From a virus: 22,675 bases of DNA. The translations under genes were made by a program, and so were the position numbers. The stretch is taken from positions 1 to 22,675 of IMG/VR virus record IMGVR_UViG_3300025137_007464. One strand, written 5' to 3'. The notes beneath the pieces are model-generated. The model searched no databases and had not been told where the DNA came from. It saw nothing but the letters and a program-made list of their open reading frames with translations. Shown here piece by piece: positions 14,882 through 22,457 of this stretch (the first letter of the stretch is position 1; the number at the start of each line of letters is the position of its first letter).

Positions 14882-15397
14882 ATGAGCGACACTGAAGAGC
14901 CAATAAAAATAACTGTTAAAGAAATTAAGGAGGACGAAGTCTTTGACAAAAAGGTTAAGGCTAAAAGGGTACTAACAGAAAAACAAAAAGAGGCACTAGC
15001 AGAGGGCAGACGCAAAGCCAAAGCCAAACGCCAAGCCAAGGTAGAAGAAGAGGCTAAGGCTGCTGCCGTTAAACAGATAAAGAAAGAACAGAAAGATTTA
15101 GAAAAAGCAAATAAAATTGCTGCAAAAGAAAAAGAGGCAAAAAAGAAAAAATTGAGTCAACAAGAAATTGCAAGAGAAAAAGTTAAGACTTTTGAAAAAG
15201 AAAGAAAAATTAAAAAATATAAAGACGTAAAGGCTGAAGTAATGGGAAAATTAAGTAGCGTCGCTGAGTTTGATTGCATGGAAAAGATCTTAGGCAACAT
15301 TACCGAAGAAGAAATTTTAGACGATTCTAAATTAAAAGCCAAATTAGGTTCTTATATTAGTAGTGTTAAAAATTATGCTAAAAAGAGAGTAAATTAA
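14882..15397 (+). CDS. Lys/Glu-rich coiled-coil protein (171 aa)
   Basis: An acidic start (MSDTEEPIKITVKEIKEDEV) is followed by RVLTEKQKEALAEGRRKAKA, a basic helix motif that recurs in large-virus proteins, then a long Lys/Glu/Ala coiled coil to about residue 115. The C-terminal ~50 residues look more folded (MEKILGNITEEEILDDSKLK). No enzyme motif is seen. It may act as a scaffold, spacer or DNA-binding structural protein. It sits directly upstream of the 979-aa gene, with only 23 bp between them, so co-transcription is likely. Confidence 0.55.
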   Translation: MSDTEEPIKITVKEIKEDEVFDKKVKAKRVLTEKQKEALAEGRRKAKAKRQAKVEEEAKAAAVKQIKKEQKDLEKANKIAAKEKEAKKKKLSQQEIAREKVKTFEKERKIKKYKDVKAEVMGKLSSVAEFDCMEKILGNITEEEILDDSKLKAKLGSYISSVKNYAKKRVN

Positions 15398-15400
15398 ATG

Positions 15401-15420
15401 TTTTGTATATTTATACAAAA
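15401..15420. other. 9-bp perfect inverted repeat between two co-directional genes
   Basis: TTTTGTATA (15401-15409) and TATACAAAA (15412-15420) pair perfectly around TT. The repeat fills almost the whole gap between the stop of the coiled-coil gene and the ATG of the 979-aa gene. It could be a transcript-end hairpin, an operator, or a palindromic TATA-type promoter for the downstream gene. An in-frame ATG at 15403 lies inside the repeat and is not used as the start call. Confidence 0.55.
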
Positions 15421-18360
15421 ATGTCTAATACAGTTTACATTGACGTTAATACTAAAAATTCCGTTAACGTAAATAGTACAAATAATAGATTTGAATACCG
15501 CTTACCAAATGTAATGGAATTACCCACAGGCACGGAGATAGGGCTGCAAAGTTCTATAATAAATTTAAAGGGTATCAATGGAGCGTCGGTTGAGATAAAT
15601 GAAGATATAGAAGAAACTATTATTTATCAATATTACGGAGTAGATACAACGTACGACTATCCAGTCCAAAAACCAGTAGCCTCAGTAGCCACATTAATAG
15701 ATTACAATTTAGTAGTTGATTTATCAGTAAAACAAAATATAACCAAAGAATTTCCACTAGCAACTGGGGTCTTAACCCAAACTAACCAAGATAATTTATC
15801 GTTTGCAGGCTATACCGAGAACATTATGCCTTTACTTACTCAGGTTACCAGTCCCGACGGTACAAACGTAGCCACCCCACTAATCGGTAAAAGTAGGATT
15901 TTTATTAAAAAGGGGATCTATGCTATTGAAAAATTAGCCACCAAAATAAGTGAGCAGATAAACATTAATCGTATTATTGACGCTAATAACGACGATAGCG
16001 GTAATGCAGATTTTTACTCATTCCGTAAAGAAAACGAAACCTGGAACGGTTTCTTTGTTAATAATGCTACTTGCCGTAATTTTAAAATGCAATTGATTGA
16101 TACTTGGAAAGAAGTAGCCGCAGGGACAAAGAATCCCGACGACGGTACATTTTTTAAGTATTTACCATTTAGTAGATTGGGCGCTTTAGATTTTACAGAA
16201 GTAAGTACCGAAACAGACATAAACTTTCAGCGCGAGGGGATTTGTGATATTATAGCAGTTAGTCCAAACACTAATAATACATGTAGAGAAAACGCCGAAC
16301 AAGGCGGGTTTAACGCTGCTAACATAAATCCGGGCCCCAATCAATTTGGTAAAATTTGTGTTACTTCTAATCCTAATGCTAAATACTATCAGGGATTTGA
16401 ACAAGCCAATAGTTATGCTAATCCACTTAATAAAAGAACTTTTACTACTGCACAATACAACCCATATTTTACGGGTATGGCTTTCGGTACTACTGGCTTT
16501 GAGATAAAATATGATACTAACAATTCAGGATATTCATTAAGTAAATTACACCAGCCCAGACGTATTCCAACAATAGATAGATTTGGAACAAACTTACAGA
16601 ATGCAGGCCAGGAGTGTGTATTTAATAAATCACCAACCGAAGCATTTAACATTTCGCTAGCCAACCCAACCGTAACCCGCGCATTAACTGCTATTATGTC
16701 TAGGACTTCAGGAATTTTAGTTACTAACTGGGCTTTTGATACTGCTAGTAGATTAGGAGACGTAGAATTTACTTATAATAAACCCGATTTAACTAATGAA
16801 CAAAAAACTAAATGTAACGAATATCGCTTATATGAGAAATTTTTCTCTACGGTTGATAAGGCTAAAGAGGCCTGGGAGACCACAGTCTGGTCAAGGTTAG
16901 GCTTTCAGTATGACGATTTAGCCAGTTTACAAAAAAATGGAGCAGGGTCTACTAACGTTAATTGGTTTGGGACAAACCAGACCTTAAATGGTTTTACTAC
17001 AGACCAAAACCGCGACCAAAGTATTATCCCAAATATCGCAACCCTTTATAATCCATTAAGTGAAACAAAGCAGGACGCAAGAATTGCAGGACAGAAAGAC
17101 TCAAGCGGCGCTGTCTTTAAAGCACCTTTTAGAGGTGCATTACCAGCCGTATCTAATGTCCAATTTTTTGGAATGACTGGTAATAATGTTCCCAGTGCTA
17201 ATTATAATAATGACTTGGGTACTGGGGCTGCTTTAAACGTTGCAGCCTTTCAGGGTTCAGTTTATAAGCAGGCTGTCATGATTCCAGTAATAACTAGTAG
17301 TAAAGATTTTACAGCAAAGAAATTACCAACACTATCCAAAAATGGTTACATGGTTATTACTAGTGATTTAGTAGAGCCAGTGGACGTTTTAAAGAATCAA
17401 CAAAATACAGGCATTTTGGATATAATTCCAAAATCTAACTTAAGTAATCAGGATTATGTAGCCGATAGAAATGTCCTTACTCATACCTTATCTAATCCAA
17501 AGCAAATAAATACTATTAGTATGGCGGTATTAAATCCAGATTTAACAGACATTGACTTAGAGCCCGATTCTTCATTTTTATTTAAAATATCTATACCAAT
17601 ACCCAAGCCTACAAATTTCTTAGCAAGTGCTGCACAAGAGGCTAAATCTCAGCAAGTATCAGGCGCATTAAGTTCTATAATACAGAAATCTACAGATCAA
17701 GGAAAACAAGGCACTAACCTTAGAATGGATATCTCTAATATTATGGGCGACGGAGGGGGAGGTAGCGGAATACCAGACGAAGACTTAAACGACATAGAAG
17801 CCGTACTAGACGCACAGGCTGGATTGGGTGTTCCAGCATTAGAACCAGAACCATTTGAACGCGACCCGAATTATAGACAGCCCGAAAGATTTGAGCCTTC
17901 TTTACCGCCAATTGAAGAAGCACTACTAGAACCACCCGAGGGTGCAGGCGGTCGGGTAGGCATATCAGCCGACGCACGAGCAAGAGAAGCCGATAGAATA
18001 GCCAGAGATCAAGCCCGTAGATTTTCGCAATTAGGTGGTAGTCTTACCGAGGCTTTTGGCGAACAACGTAGGGCTGAGCGAGCAGCAGCAATTAGAGAAA
18101 GGCAAAGAAACGACCCTAGAAATCCAGGTAATCTTTTAGCCCGCTTACAAGAACAATTAGTAACACTTGAAGACTTCTTAAGAAACCCTCAATTATCTTC
18201 AGCCGTTTATGAATCTACATTAAATACTAGGAATCAGGTAGAACGTGCACTACAGCAGTTAACGGCTGGAGGCGTTGAGGCAACACCTGACGCCGGACAA
18301 GTACAACAGGCAACACAACCACCACCCCAGCCACCCCAGCCTCCACAGGATCCAGAATAA
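15421..18360 (+). CDS. Large putative virion protein with disordered C-terminus (979 aa)
   Basis: This is the largest gene of the window. Start choice: Met at 15421 gives MSNTVYIDVNTKNSVNV; the earlier in-frame ATG adds only MYIYTK and lies in a hairpin. Residues 1 to ~730 are beta-rich with many Asn, Thr and Gly, with a notable early region (ELPTGTEIGLQSSIINLKGI, then an acidic EINEDIEE). No family can be named. From ~740 the chain becomes disordered and helical: GDGGGGSGIPDEDLND, a Pro/Glu-rich part, an Arg-rich coiled coil (AREADRIARDQARRFSQ) and a Pro/Gln tail (QPPPQPPQPPQDPE). Position just before capsid-like paralogue C suggests a structural role, such as an internal, vertex or tegument-type protein. 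An enzymatic function cannot be excluded, but no catalytic motif was seen. Confidence 0.6.
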   Translation: MSNTVYIDVNTKNSVNVNSTNNRFEYRLPNVMELPTGTEIGLQSSIINLKGINGASVEINEDIEETIIYQYYGVDTTYDYPVQKPVASVATLIDYNLVVDLSVKQNITKEFPLATGVLTQTNQDNLSFAGYTENIMPLLTQVTSPDGTNVATPLIGKSRIFIKKGIYAIEKLATKISEQININRIIDANNDDSGNADFYSFRKENETWNGFFVNNATCRNFKMQLIDTWKEVAAGTKNPDDGTFFKYLPFSRLGALDFTEVSTETDINFQREGICDIIAVSPNTNNTCRENAEQGGFNAANINPGPNQFGKICVTSNPNAKYYQGFEQANSYANPLNKRTFTTAQYNPYFTGMAFGTTGFEIKYDTNNSGYSLSKLHQPRRIPTIDRFGTNLQNAGQECVFNKSPTEAFNISLANPTVTRALTAIMSRTSGILVTNWAFDTASRLGDVEFTYNKPDLTNEQKTKCNEYRLYEKFFSTVDKAKEAWETTVWSRLGFQYDDLASLQKNGAGSTNVNWFGTNQTLNGFTTDQNRDQSIIPNIATLYNPLSETKQDARIAGQKDSSGAVFKAPFRGALPAVSNVQFFGMTGNNVPSANYNNDLGTGAALNVAAFQGSVYKQAVMIPVITSSKDFTAKKLPTLSKNGYMVITSDLVEPVDVLKNQQNTGILDIIPKSNLSNQDYVADRNVLTHTLSNPKQINTISMAVLNPDLTDIDLEPDSSFLFKISIPIPKPTNFLASAAQEAKSQQVSGALSSIIQKSTDQGKQGTNLRMDISNIMGDGGGGSGIPDEDLNDIEAVLDAQAGLGVPALEPEPFERDPNYRQPERFEPSLPPIEEALLEPPEGAGGRVGISADARAREADRIARDQARRFSQLGGSLTEAFGEQRRAERAAAIRERQRNDPRNPGNLLARLQEQLVTLEDFLRNPQLSSAVYESTLNTRNQVERALQQLTAGGVEATPDAGQVQQATQPPPQPPQPPQDPE

Positions 18361-18421
18361 AAACGATTATTTTTTTTATTTTTTTCTTAAAATTATCTTA
18401 TTAGTAATTATTATCAATAAA

Positions 18422-19966
18422 ATGCCCGTTTCCAAAGTGTATTATTCAATCCCACCACTCAACGACCAAAGCGTATCCTCAGCCGCCAATGTTTTAACTG
18501 GCGGATTCTCCAACGTTAAGGGAAACGCTAACATTAAGTTCCAGATTTCAGCACAGGATAGATTACTAGATACTAGCGATATGTACTTAACCGGTCGCAT
18601 TATCCACGTAACTTCAACCGGCGCACCACTTACCTGCAAAGCAGCAGCAGCAACCACCTTAGCCGAATTCAACGCTAATAATGGCGCTGGTCTTCAGGCA
18701 TACACTAACAATAATATTAGTAATTGGGGTGGTGTCCAGAACATGGTTAAGCGTGTTTTTGTTCAAAGTAAAAAGACTTCAGTCTCAATTAGTGAGCACC
18801 GCAATTATCCTATGTTTGTCAATACTCGCGACGCATGGACTCACGGCAAAGAAGATTATTTAACCTCACCACTTATTAGAGCCGACGCAGCGGGTACACA
18901 GGCTAACCATATTAACAGACACTCAAGTCTTATGGATAATCAGGTCACAGGCGCAGCAGGTGGTACTGAGCAGCAAATGAAAAATATTACAAGTCAAGCC
19001 GACCCACAGTACGGAAAGCCATTCTCATTTAAACTAGATACTGCACTTTTAAATAACAGTAAGCCAATTCATTTAGGTAATAGCGAACTCGGTGGACTTA
19101 TAATTAATCTTGAACTTAATCAGGAGGGCCAGTTCTACTACAACAGATTTTTAGACCAGTCCAATGGCGTTGACCTTGACGCTACCGGCAGTTATTTTAT
19201 CGTAAAAGACCTTAGACTCACTGGCCGTCTCTTAGTCCCAACTCCTCAGGACTTACAGGATTATAACCCTAACATGCTTCTTAGTGATAGATTCAACCTT
19301 ATTAACGACGTCAACTCTTCAACTAACTCAGCCAAATACACACCAAACGCCGCCGCTGTTCGTGGTATAGTCAACCTTTACTTAGACCAAGATCAAGAAA
19401 ACAACAGAGCGCAGAACGGTAGCGACTTTAGAGTCCCTCTTGGCCTTGAAAGTTACACACAGCAAAAGAACAACGTTCGTCAGCCTCAGGACTTCGTAGT
19501 AGAAGTAGTCCCTAACCAGTTAACAAAAACAAACAAGGACGGCACCGCTATCTCAGCCCAAAACGTTCTCCCTCGTGTTGGTATGGTTGGTGATAGTGAA
19601 GTTCGTAACTTATTTCAGCGTTCAGTCCTTAACGGTTCATTAGCCAGTAAGTGCTCAGTTGGTTTAAGAGAAGAAGAAGATTCAATAGAGGCTCAGTATG
19701 ACGGCACACGTGGAACCACCCTCGTTACTGAGGGCTGTGGTAATAACTGCCGCGCTAACGCTATGGGAGTTGGTTTAGATTACACTTTTGCAATGGGCGG
19801 AACAAGTGATTATAGAATGCGCGACTATGACCAGATTATTAAGTCTGGTGTCAACTCCGGTGACACAGTACTCCCCGCCACTCGTGCAAGTAAGCCAGAA
19901 ATTGTTCAGTCATACATTAGAAACATTGCTGGATTTAACACAGAAACATTAGTAAAAACTGTTTAA
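18422..19966 (+). CDS. Double-jelly-roll capsid-like protein, paralogue C (514 aa)
   Basis: This is a predicted capsid protein and a strong candidate for the major one. Start choice: MPVSKVYYSIPPLNDQSVSS at 18422 follows an AT-rich leader with TTATCAATAAAATG; the longer frame from 18275 overlaps the previous gene and encodes low-complexity sequence. Residues about 102-145 (WGGVQNMVKRVFVQSKKTSV, then an SISEHRNY helix) follow the same strand-turn-helix signature as paralogues A and B. About 199-233 (KPFSFKLDTALLNNSKPIHL to INLELNQ) matches their inter-domain segment. Codon choice is strongly biased (many C-ending codons) compared with neighbouring non-structural genes, consistent with heavy expression. 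PQDFVVEVVPNQL lies in the second half. Similarity to A and B is at pattern level only. Confidence 0.7.
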   Translation: MPVSKVYYSIPPLNDQSVSSAANVLTGGFSNVKGNANIKFQISAQDRLLDTSDMYLTGRIIHVTSTGAPLTCKAAAATTLAEFNANNGAGLQAYTNNNISNWGGVQNMVKRVFVQSKKTSVSISEHRNYPMFVNTRDAWTHGKEDYLTSPLIRADAAGTQANHINRHSSLMDNQVTGAAGGTEQQMKNITSQADPQYGKPFSFKLDTALLNNSKPIHLGNSELGGLIINLELNQEGQFYYNRFLDQSNGVDLDATGSYFIVKDLRLTGRLLVPTPQDLQDYNPNMLLSDRFNLINDVNSSTNSAKYTPNAAAVRGIVNLYLDQDQENNRAQNGSDFRVPLGLESYTQQKNNVRQPQDFVVEVVPNQLTKTNKDGTAISAQNVLPRVGMVGDSEVRNLFQRSVLNGSLASKCSVGLREEEDSIEAQYDGTRGTTLVTEGCGNNCRANAMGVGLDYTFAMGGTSDYRMRDYDQIIKSGVNSGDTVLPATRASKPEIVQSYIRNIAGFNTETLVKTV

Positions 19967-19995
19967 GTTTTTTTCTATTTATAATTTATTAAATA

Positions 19996-20283
19996 ATGCC
20001 TTCTCATTATGGATCTAAACCTAAGAACAGCCCACCAAAACGTAAGGCTAAACAAAGTGCAGCCGAAACTGAGGGTGGTATCCCATTTGAAGAATTAAAA
20101 GAGGGGTCTTTTAAAAGAATGTTAAAAATAAAAAAAGACGATAAGCCTTTAATGAAAAGTGAAGCGAATAAAATCGCTAAGGTTGAAGTAGGTCAAGAGT
20201 TTGACTTTAGAGGTAATAAATTGAAAATGACTAAGTTAATGAAGAAACGAGCCACTTTGGCTAAAACGTTAATGAAAATGTAA
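19996..20283 (+). CDS. Small basic protein (95 aa)
   Basis: A disordered basic front (MPSHYGSKPKNSPPKRKAKQ) is followed by a folded-looking C-terminal part: FKRMLKIKKDDKPLMKSEA, then VGQEFDFRGNKLKMTKLMKK. The G-x-x-F-x-F-x-G-x-x-x-K-M-T pattern suggests a small beta-hairpin plus helix. High Lys content suggests DNA or virion association. It is 29 bp downstream of capsid-like paralogue C in the same direction, after TTCTATTTATAATTTATTAA, and may be expressed with the structural genes. No family can be named. Confidence 0.55.
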   Translation: MPSHYGSKPKNSPPKRKAKQSAAETEGGIPFEELKEGSFKRMLKIKKDDKPLMKSEANKIAKVEVGQEFDFRGNKLKMTKLMKKRATLAKTLMKM

Positions 20284-20307
20284 AAATAATTTATAACGTA
20301 TAAATAT

Positions 20308-21099
20308 ATGAGATTATTAGAATTATTTTCTGGTACACATTCTATTGGTAAAGTTGCAGAACAAAACGGCTTTGACGTGATTTCATTAGATAGAGATATG
20401 GGTGCTGAAAACGCTGGTTATAGATCTAATTACCATATAAAAGAAGATATAATGACATGGGATTATAAACAGTTTAGTAATGATTACTTTGACGTTATAA
20501 CTGCTTCTCCAGTGTGCTTATTTTGGAGTAAGTTGAGATATTGTTGGATTGGTAGAAAATCAAAGAGTATAAATCCTGACGGCTCAGTAGTAACACGAGA
20601 AGATATTGAGCGTGATAAAAATTTATATGGTAAGCCAATGGTAGATAAGATTTTTGAAATACTTGAATATTTTTGTCCAATGTATTACTGGATTGAGAAT
20701 CCGGCTACAGGCACAATGAAAGATTATATAGCCAGTGAGTATCCAGAGTATAATAACTATTACGACCTTGATTATTGTATGTACAGTGATTGGGGTTATC
20801 AAAAAAGAACTAGATTTTGGACTAACATAGACGACTTCAATGCACAATTATGTAATCGCAAATGTGGTAACATGGAGAACGGACAGCACAATGTTGTATT
20901 AGCCAATGGATATGAAATGATTGACGGTAAAAAGGTATGTTGCAACAGTAAAGCAAAACGTGATAAATTAAGACATAAAAAAAGCGTGGACGGTGGAGGA
21001 GTTAAACATGGTAACCTTGGTAAAGGCTCAACAACTTTAGATAGATATAGAATACCTCCAAAATTAATTCAGGAATTTTTTAATGCTATGGAGTTTTAA
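20308..21099 (+). CDS. C5-cytosine DNA methyltransferase-like protein (263 aa)
   Basis: This is a predicted DNA cytosine methyltransferase of the phage/virus type. Motif I is LLELFSGTHSIGKVAEQNGF at 3-22 (AdoMet site), followed by VISLDRD. Motif IV is ASPVCLFWS at 66-74, with Cys70 in the catalytic place, though the usual Pro-Pro-Cys or Pro-Cys is changed to Pro-Val-Cys. Motif VI is IENPATG at 129-135. YSDWGYQKRTRFWTN at 159-173 fits the late conserved GYxxRTRxWTN element. The chain is short compared with full restriction-type enzymes, and the target-recognition region is small. It may protect or mark viral DNA. No partner restriction enzyme is recognised, apart from the HNH endonuclease some 8 kb away, so an orphan role is more likely. 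Confidence 0.75.
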   Translation: MRLLELFSGTHSIGKVAEQNGFDVISLDRDMGAENAGYRSNYHIKEDIMTWDYKQFSNDYFDVITASPVCLFWSKLRYCWIGRKSKSINPDGSVVTREDIERDKNLYGKPMVDKIFEILEYFCPMYYWIENPATGTMKDYIASEYPEYNNYYDLDYCMYSDWGYQKRTRFWTNIDDFNAQLCNRKCGNMENGQHNVVLANGYEMIDGKKVCCNSKAKRDKLRHKKSVDGGGVKHGNLGKGSTTLDRYRIPPKLIQEFFNAMEF

Positions 21100-21110
21100 T
21101 ACAAAAGTTA

Positions 21111-21383
21111 TTAAAATTGTTCAAAAATTTTAGTCAATTTACTGTAAGTATTTTTTGGAAAATCACCAACATGTTCTTTATGAAAATCAATTGCTAGTTG
21201 AATATCAAATTTATAAGGACCAAGCCAAAATACTGCGCCCTTATATGGCTTCATAGAAAGTAGATATGTAATGTGGCTAATGTGATTATTAGTATAGTCA
21301 TTCAAGTCATTCATTTGTTGGTAATCGTACATGATACTGCTAAGGCGGGTTTTCATTGCGAAGGATAGTTCGGTGTGAGGCAT
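21111..21383 (-). CDS. Small hypothetical protein (90 aa)
   Basis: No family is recognised. The protein is Tyr/His/Asn-containing and mixed alpha/beta (MPHTELSFAMKTRLSSIMYD, then a region with FWLGPYKFDIQLAIDFHKEH). The gene is supported by the long conserved promoter that ends at its ATG and is almost the same as that of the 127-aa gene at 21761-22144. The two proteins do not look related beyond the first two residues (MP). It converges on the methyltransferase gene, with 11 bp between the stops. Confidence 0.6.
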   Translation of the reverse strand: MPHTELSFAMKTRLSSIMYDYQQMNDLNDYTNNHISHITYLLSMKPYKGAVFWLGPYKFDIQLAIDFHKEHVGDFPKNTYSKLTKIFEQF

Positions 21384-21462
21384 TTTTTTTCTTATATATA
21401 AAAAGTGACTAATCTTTAAGTGCTGATATATAAAAAGATATTTTTTAATATATATTTAAGGA
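21381..21462 (-). promoter_or_regulatory. Duplicated long promoter, copy 1
   Basis: These 82 bp begin at the ATG of the 90-aa gene and align without gaps to 22142-22223 with about 9 differences by eye. On the minus strand there are two boxes: distal AATATCTTTTTATATATC, the shared promoter motif, and proximal CTTTTTATATATAAG. Between them is AGCACTTAAAGAT, fully conserved in both copies. Confidence 0.7.
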
Positions 21463-21495
21463 ATTTTGTGCTTGTGCGGATATGCTTGTGCACGT

Positions 21496-21762
21496 CGTTT
21501 TTCAAAATCAATGTGCGGATCGTTTTTCAAAATCAATGTGCGGATCGTTTTTCAAAATCAATGTGCGGATCGTTTTTCAAAATCAATGTGCGGATCGTTT
21601 TTCAAAATCAATGTGCAAGTAAAAAAAAATTTATGCTTTATTTTCAAAATCAATGTGCGGATCACTTTTCAAAATCAATGTGCGGATCACTTTTTAAAAT
21701 TCATGTGCGGATTGATTTTCAAAATCAATGTGCAAGTAAAAAAAAAATTATGCTTTATTTTT
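21496..21762. repeat. Nested 25-bp tandem repeat array (iteron-like)
   Basis: The core AAAATCAATGTG occurs at 21504, 21529, 21554, 21579 and 21604, then at 21646, 21671, (21696 with one change) and 21721: nine copies at a 25-bp period within two blocks of five and four units. Each block ends with GCAAGT, an A-run of 9-10 and TTATGCTTTATTTT (21615-21644 and 21732-21762), so the block itself is repeated. Units in block 1 are almost identical; block 2 units vary more (GGATCG versus GGATCAC or GGATTG). There are no spacers as in CRISPR. The array lies between two genes sharing a duplicated promoter. Replication-initiator or partition-protein binding sites, or a repeat-rich non-coding RNA, are possible. 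Confidence 0.8.
21711..21729. repeat. 19-bp perfect palindrome in the last repeat unit
   Basis: ATTGATTTTCAAAATCAAT is palindromic around a single central C. Other units contain only the shorter TTTTCAAAA palindrome, because the left side is changed. Confidence 0.8.
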
Positions 21763-22144
21763 AAAACCACCATGGAAACTTGATAGTTTCGCCTTCTACG
21801 CCTAAATTTTCTTCGTCAGCCATTTGCTGCTCTTTGGTATAGTGGAAAGGGTAAATATTTGTGACTTGCACAAGTTTATTGGAATTACTTAATTTATCAA
21901 AAATTGGAACGGTAAAAGACCCATTTTTGCGAAGCCTTGTGCATGTACCTTTAGAATCTTGGGGGTGGCTAATCACACGAATTTTATTAGAGCCTTTTGA
22001 GGTATGACCGGTGACTTCAAAGTCAAATTTAATTCTTTCATAGGTTAGCATATCAGGTTTATAACTGTTATAGTAAGAACTGTAGTGTCCGTTTGGGATT
22101 TCTGCGTCGTATGCAAGGTTAAGGGGGTTAGGAATGTAAGGCAT
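21761..22144 (-). CDS. Hypothetical protein (127 aa)
   Basis: No family is recognised. Start choice: Met at 22144 (MPYIPNPLNLAYDAEIPNGH) lies directly after the long conserved promoter; the open frame runs 47 codons further upstream, but through promoter and poly-T/A sequence. The protein is mixed beta with a central basic/Gly-rich region (VTGHTSKGSNKIRVISHPQD) and an acidic C-terminal part (MADEENLGVEGETIKFPWWF). The stop falls in the T-rich end of the 25-bp repeat array, so its transcript would run into the array's A/T spacer (AATAAAGCATAAT on the minus strand). Confidence 0.6.
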   Translation of the reverse strand: MPYIPNPLNLAYDAEIPNGHYSSYYNSYKPDMLTYERIKFDFEVTGHTSKGSNKIRVISHPQDSKGTCTRLRKNGSFTVPIFDKLSNSNKLVQVTNIYPFHYTKEQQMADEENLGVEGETIKFPWWF

Positions 22145-22223
22145 GTTTTTTGATATATATAAAAAGAGATTTATCTTTAAGTGCTGATAAATAAAAAGAT
22201 ATTTTTTTATATATATTTGAGGA
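22142..22223 (-). promoter_or_regulatory. Duplicated long promoter, copy 2
   Basis: Partner of 21381-21462, ending at the ATG of the 127-aa gene. It has the same two-box layout: distal AATATCTTTTTATTTATC and proximal CTCTTTTTATATATATC, with the conserved AGCACTTAAAGAT between them. Confidence 0.7.
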
Positions 22224-22349
22224 GGTCCCCCCCAAATTTTGAAATTACTATTTCTGCATTTGGCGAAAAAGCGAAAAAACCTCACCCTAAAACCCGCCTT
22301 TTGTTTATGGTCTCACCCAGTCTTAGCCTATATTTTTCTTAAAATATCC

Positions 22350-22365
22350 CACCATAATTATGGTG
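22350..22365. repeat. 16-bp perfect palindrome
   Basis: CACCATAATTATGGTG reads the same on both strands. It lies in the non-coding end region and could be a dimeric protein-binding site. Confidence 0.75.
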
Positions 22366-22429
22366 TGCTTAAAAAAGGCGTAAAAGCGGAGTTTTGAGAA
22401 AATCCTTGCGGAGTAGACGGTTTTTTTTT

Positions 22430-22444
22430 GGGGTGGGCGGGCGG
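22430..22444 (+). other. G-rich run (possible G-quadruplex)
   Basis: GGGGTGGGCGGGCGG has four G runs of 4, 3, 3 and 2, after a nine-T tract. It could form a two-tetrad quadruplex. This is very unusual in such an AT-rich window. Confidence 0.5.
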
Positions 22445-22457
22445 TCTTTTCACATAT

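Noticed and set aside
18275-18421. Upstream extension of capsid-like paralogue C by 49 codons.
   Set aside because: It overlaps the end of the 979-aa gene and encodes low-complexity His/Asn and Phe/Ile sequence. The Met at 18422 follows an AT-rich leader like those of other genes.
21496-21762. CRISPR array.
   Set aside because: Repeats are directly adjacent with no unique spacers, and no cas-like gene is present.
21420-21783. Two overlapping open frames (114 and 105 aa) with repeated Phe/Cys-rich units such as KINVRIVFQNQC.
   Set aside because: They are produced by the 25-bp tandem repeat, which is open in more than one frame. A non-triplet period and no promoter-to-start layout argue against coding.
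22145-22285. Upstream extension of the 127-aa gene by 47 codons.
   Set aside because: It runs through the duplicated promoter, which ends at the Met at 22144 just as the other copy ends at the ATG of the 90-aa gene.
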